This document shows, piece by piece, positions 5,208 through 7,608 of a stretch of 7,608 nt of DNA. Position numbers and translations under genes: made by a program. This stretch comes from an uncultured Prevotella sp. Its GTDB lineage: Bacteria; Bacteroidota; Bacteroidia; Bacteroidales; Bacteroidaceae. Below the pieces are notes generated by a model. That model saw only the letters and a list, made by a program, of their open reading frames with translations. It searched no databases and was not told the origin of the DNA. The stretch is taken from assembly GCA_900314365.1 (NCBI GenBank), contig OMVH01000176.1, positions 1 to 7,608 of the forward strand, in the 5' to 3' direction. Position 1 is the first letter of the stretch; each line of letters starts with the position of its first letter.

Positions 5208-7468
5208 CTTATCATTATCTTTTTACCGTTGGTGATGTAAATGCCATGCTGGGGATGGCTCACGGGGCGACCCTGAAGGTCGTAGTAGCGCGAAGTCGAT
5301 GTCGGTTCGGTGCTGACATTGCTGATTCCGGTGGTCTCGTCGTCGAAGCTGAAGCTGAAGGTCTTGCCTTGGGCCACTTGCTTCTTCGACTGCTCGGTGG
5401 CCACTATGTAGCAGCGGTTAGCCATGAGGAAATTGTCGCAGGGATGGCCTAAGGCAAGTTCTCTGTCGGTGAGGTCCTGATTGGTTTCCGAGAATACGTA
5501 GATGCCCTTGCGATAATAGGGTGATTTATCGTCGTCGCTGAGTACGAAGTCTTCGCCTTCAGCCACTCCCTTGAGTATGTCGTCGCCAATGTCGGAGCGG
5601 TAGTCGGTGGCAGGATTGATGGCGAATTCAATCTCCTTGTAGTCATCCGTGTTCGGAGCCAGAACCATGGCACCGTGGTTGGCAGGCAGCGAGTTGGTGG
5701 AAAGGAAGCGTATGCCGCTGTAGTCGCTGACCCATTTGGCCATGTAGAGTTTCACCCCTGGAGTGCTGATGGTGACATCGAAGGGGAACCACAGTGTCAC
5801 GTAGCGATAGTCTTTGTAGAAACCTGTAGCCGTTTTGCTGTTCACGGCGCGGGCCTGGATGAAGCGGGCGCGGTGGAAGCTCCAGTTGTAAGCATCGTTG
5901 GGCATGGAAGTGCCGTCGCTGGTCTGATAGACGAGTGCGGCCTGATTGAGCTTGGGCACTTCTGTCGATGTGGGCTGTCCGTTGTCGTCGGTATCGGCAA
6001 TGTCGAGGTAGCCCAACGGTACCTCTGTGGTCGATGACTTGCTACGATCGAGCAGCATTAGTGCGTAGATACCGTTGTCGTTGTTCTTGTCCTTTGGAAC
6101 AAGGTAGAAGAGAGCCCGCTCGGATGTCTTGGCGGTCTTGTCGAGGAGCGGCATGATATGCGTGTCGCCTGTGGAATTACCGATATACTTCCCGCTGTTC
6201 ACATTCTGAATGTAGTACAGACTGTGGCTGAAGGTGCTCACGATGCCGATAGGCTGGTTGTTGCCTTCGTCCTTACCGGCAAAAGCAAGCGTCACGTGCC
6301 AGATGTTGGCGGCGGTGCAGTGGTCCTTGGAATTAGAGAAGATGTCGGCCTTGGAGATGGTGGTTTGCTTCACCCCGTCGAACTGGCCTAAGGCAGCCTT
6401 ATCCACGTCGGTGAGAAAGCCGCCCACGTTGTCCTCGTCCTTGGCGTCGCCGGCATCGATGAGCTTGATGCGCTTGCCGTTGTTTTCAATGCGGAAGTAC
6501 CAGTTCTCTACGTTGCGGATGTCGGTACTGCTCACGTTCAGGTATTGCAGCTTGTCGTCGTAAGGACTGTTCACGACCACCCACTCGTTGTCGAGCTTGG
6601 CCAGGTCTTCATTGGAGGAATGGTCGCTGTAGCTCACGTTGCCTTCGTTGTCTACACAGAGATACTGCCCCTTGCTGTTTTTAAGGCGGTAGTCATTCTT
6701 GTGGCCGTTGTTGGCGTAAGCAAGGTCGAGGGTGACGGCATCGCCGTGGTAGCTGCTCATGAACTCACGAGTGGCACCGGTCGTAGGCTGGGCGAACATC
6801 ACGCTGCTTGTGGTAATCTTGTCGGCAGAGTGCAGGGCGCCCTTGTTGTCTATCCAAAGGAAACGGTGGTAGCGGCGCGAGGCAAGCACGTAGTTCCGAT
6901 AGGTGTCGGTAGCCGAGTTTGCCACGTTTCTGTCTTCGACAGCATGCTCCGAAGAGACATATTCTACGAGCTCTTTCCAGTCGCTTGCCGCAGGTTTTGT
7001 GACCTCGTCTCCCGTATAGCCACTATTTTTGGCCAAGGAGTAGAGTTGCTTGTAGGTGTAGAACTGGAAGGTGGGCAGCTGATAATAGTTGGTTAACCCA
7101 TGCTTGCCCAAGTCGACTTTATCTTCTTCGGTCGAGCAAAGATAATAGGTTTCACCGTCTTTATAGGCATAAAGACAATGCGTAGGCGTAGTAGCAACGT
7201 TGGAATTGGAGCTGATGAGATAGCCGTTGCTGTTGTAGGGATTCGAGGCAACATACCATGTGGCACCTGTTGCTGAGGTCTCGCCACGGTAGGTACTCGA
7301 AGTGGCTTCGTCGGTCAGACTGCCTTGACGTCCCTTATTGTAGAGAGTCCAAGAGGCCTCCCCCACAGCATTGAACTGCCAAAGGTAGTAGCTGCTTTCG
7401 TCGTTCTTTTCGCTCATCGTGCCGAAGTAGGCAGCGTGTGAGCCTACTTTGTCGCTGCTAACCCTCAA
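5204..7468 (-). CDS. Lectin-like Bacteroidales surface protein, 5' end probably missing
   Basis: The 754 residues from TTG at 7468 are beta-rich with no enzyme motif. Four segments look like beta-trefoil or ricin-type repeats: about 37-111 (ASWTLYNKGRQGSL, GYLISS), 193-247 (FLWIDNKGALHSAD), 259-342 (DYRLKNSKGQYLCVDNEG) and 417-490 (LYYIQNVNSGKYIG). A module familiar from Prevotella proteins follows: YVTLWFPFDVTI (556-567), LPANHGAMVLAP (594-605), LKGVAEGEDFVL (632-643), FLMANRCYIVATE (680-692) and FSFDDETTGI (706-715). The tail YYDLQGRPVS...HGIYITNGKKIMIR is the short sorting-type ending of this group. The start is doubtful. There is no signal peptide, and no ATG or GTG lies between the in-frame TGA at 7555-7553 and the TTG. 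GGAGG 9 bases before the TTG may be chance, and the open frame continues 28 codons upstream into a palindrome. The first ATG is codon 18 (7417). A 5' truncation is my preferred reading. Binding of sugar is inference. Confidence 0.82.
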   Translation of the reverse strand: MRVSSDKVGSHAAYFGTMSEKNDESSYYLWQFNAVGEASWTLYNKGRQGSLTDEATSSTYRGETSATGATWYVASNPYNSNGYLISSNSNVATTPTHCLYAYKDGETYYLCSTEEDKVDLGKHGLTNYYQLPTFQFYTYKQLYSLAKNSGYTGDEVTKPAASDWKELVEYVSSEHAVEDRNVANSATDTYRNYVLASRRYHRFLWIDNKGALHSADKITTSSVMFAQPTTGATREFMSSYHGDAVTLDLAYANNGHKNDYRLKNSKGQYLCVDNEGNVSYSDHSSNEDLAKLDNEWVVVNSPYDDKLQYLNVSSTDIRNVENWYFRIENNGKRIKLIDAGDAKDEDNVGGFLTDVDKAALGQFDGVKQTTISKADIFSNSKDHCTAANIWHVTLAFAGKDEGNNQPIGIVSTFSHSLYYIQNVNSGKYIGNSTGDTHIMPLLDKTAKTSERALFYLVPKDKNNDNGIYALMLLDRSKSSTTEVPLGYLDIADTDDNGQPTSTEVPKLNQAALVYQTSDGTSMPNDAYNWSFHRARFIQARAVNSKTATGFYKDYRYVTLWFPFDVTISTPGVKLYMAKWVSDYSGIRFLSTNSLPANHGAMVLAPNTDDYKEIEFAINPATDYRSDIGDDILKGVAEGEDFVLSDDDKSPYYRKGIYVFSETNQDLTDRELALGHPCDNFLMANRCYIVATEQSKKQVAQGKTFSFSFDDETTGISNVSTEPTSTSRYYDLQGRPVSHPQHGIYITNGKKIMIR

Positions 7469-7503
7469 GTGGCAGATCCTCCAGGGGTGGATCTTGTCGC
7501 TGA

Positions 7504-7591
7504 CACAAAGAAAAACCTCGAAAACAGGCTGACGTGGTGACTCTCCTAATTTTCACCGCGTTAGCCTGTTTTTACGGTTTTTCTTGCTGTG
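7504..7591. repeat. Long imperfect palindrome (hairpin) at the 5' boundary of the truncated gene
   Basis: Arms 7511-7540 and 7553-7582 are inverted copies matching at 25 of 30 positions around a 12-base loop (7541-7552). Beyond them, AAG/CTT and CACA/TGTG extend the stem to 7504 and 7591, with a two-base bulge at 7586-7587. Each arm carries a perfect shared core, AAAACAGGCT or its complement, and the outer ends form A5/T5 runs, so each strand has T5 followed by CTT after the stem. As plus-strand RNA, three of the five non-matching positions become G-U pairs; as minus-strand RNA only one does. It could be a bidirectional terminator of a neighbouring gene, a REP- or MITE-like element, or a recombination site. 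I cannot tell which. Confidence 0.7.
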
Positions 7592-7608
7592 ATGCAAGCC
7601 TTAGGCAC

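Noticed and set aside
6545..7096. Plus-strand open frame of 183 codons
   Set aside because: It lies wholly antisense to the lectin-like repeats of the 754-residue protein and has the Val- and His-rich composition typical of reverse-frame shadows. The minus-strand frame has recognisable modules.
7504..7591. Palindrome as an invertible promoter switch
   Set aside because: Only 12 bases separate the arms, too little to hold a promoter, and I see no TTTG/TAnnTTTG pair or recombinase gene in the window.

Overview
The window reads as chromosomal DNA from the Bacteroidales, most likely a Prevotella-like organism with slightly more than half G+C. This placement is inferred from protein style, not from a marker gene. 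Three clues support it. Both large proteins end in tails typical of cargo of the type IX (Por) secretion system. A short protein opens with the MKKxYIxPxxxxxxxxxxxxILAxS pattern common in Bacteroidales. The large proteins also carry modules seen in Prevotella and Bacteroides surface proteins (a W...DWN...NW...DVxIP...YPVL block and a YVTLWFPFDV...LPANHGAMVL block).

Everything with coding support lies on the minus strand and is read from right to left as one tight unit. Positions 7468 to 5204 encode a 754-residue, lectin-like surface protein whose 5' end looks cut off. It overlaps by 4 bases (ATGA) a 78-residue small protein at 5207 to 4971. A 21-base gap with a good ribosome binding site leads to a 1571-residue secreted modular protein at 4949 to 234. 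A strong intrinsic terminator (202 to 164) follows its stop codon. The left 163 bases are AT-rich and hold no gene that I can support.

The right edge (about 7504 to 7591) is a long imperfect palindrome with 30-base arms around a 12-base loop. The reading frame of the 754-residue protein runs back into this palindrome. It has no ATG or GTG available and no signal peptide, so the gene is either truncated by a rearrangement at the palindrome or starts at an unusual TTG.

Together the genes look like a surface-display operon: two predicted exported, carbohydrate- or protein-binding beta-rich proteins with different C-terminal sorting tails, and between them a small protein of unknown role. I see no enzyme, regulator, transposase, tRNA, rRNA or CRISPR array. 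The points most worth a second look are the start-less gene joined to the palindrome, the small leader-like protein wired into the operon, and four diverged copies of an undescribed module of about 125 to 145 residues in the giant protein.
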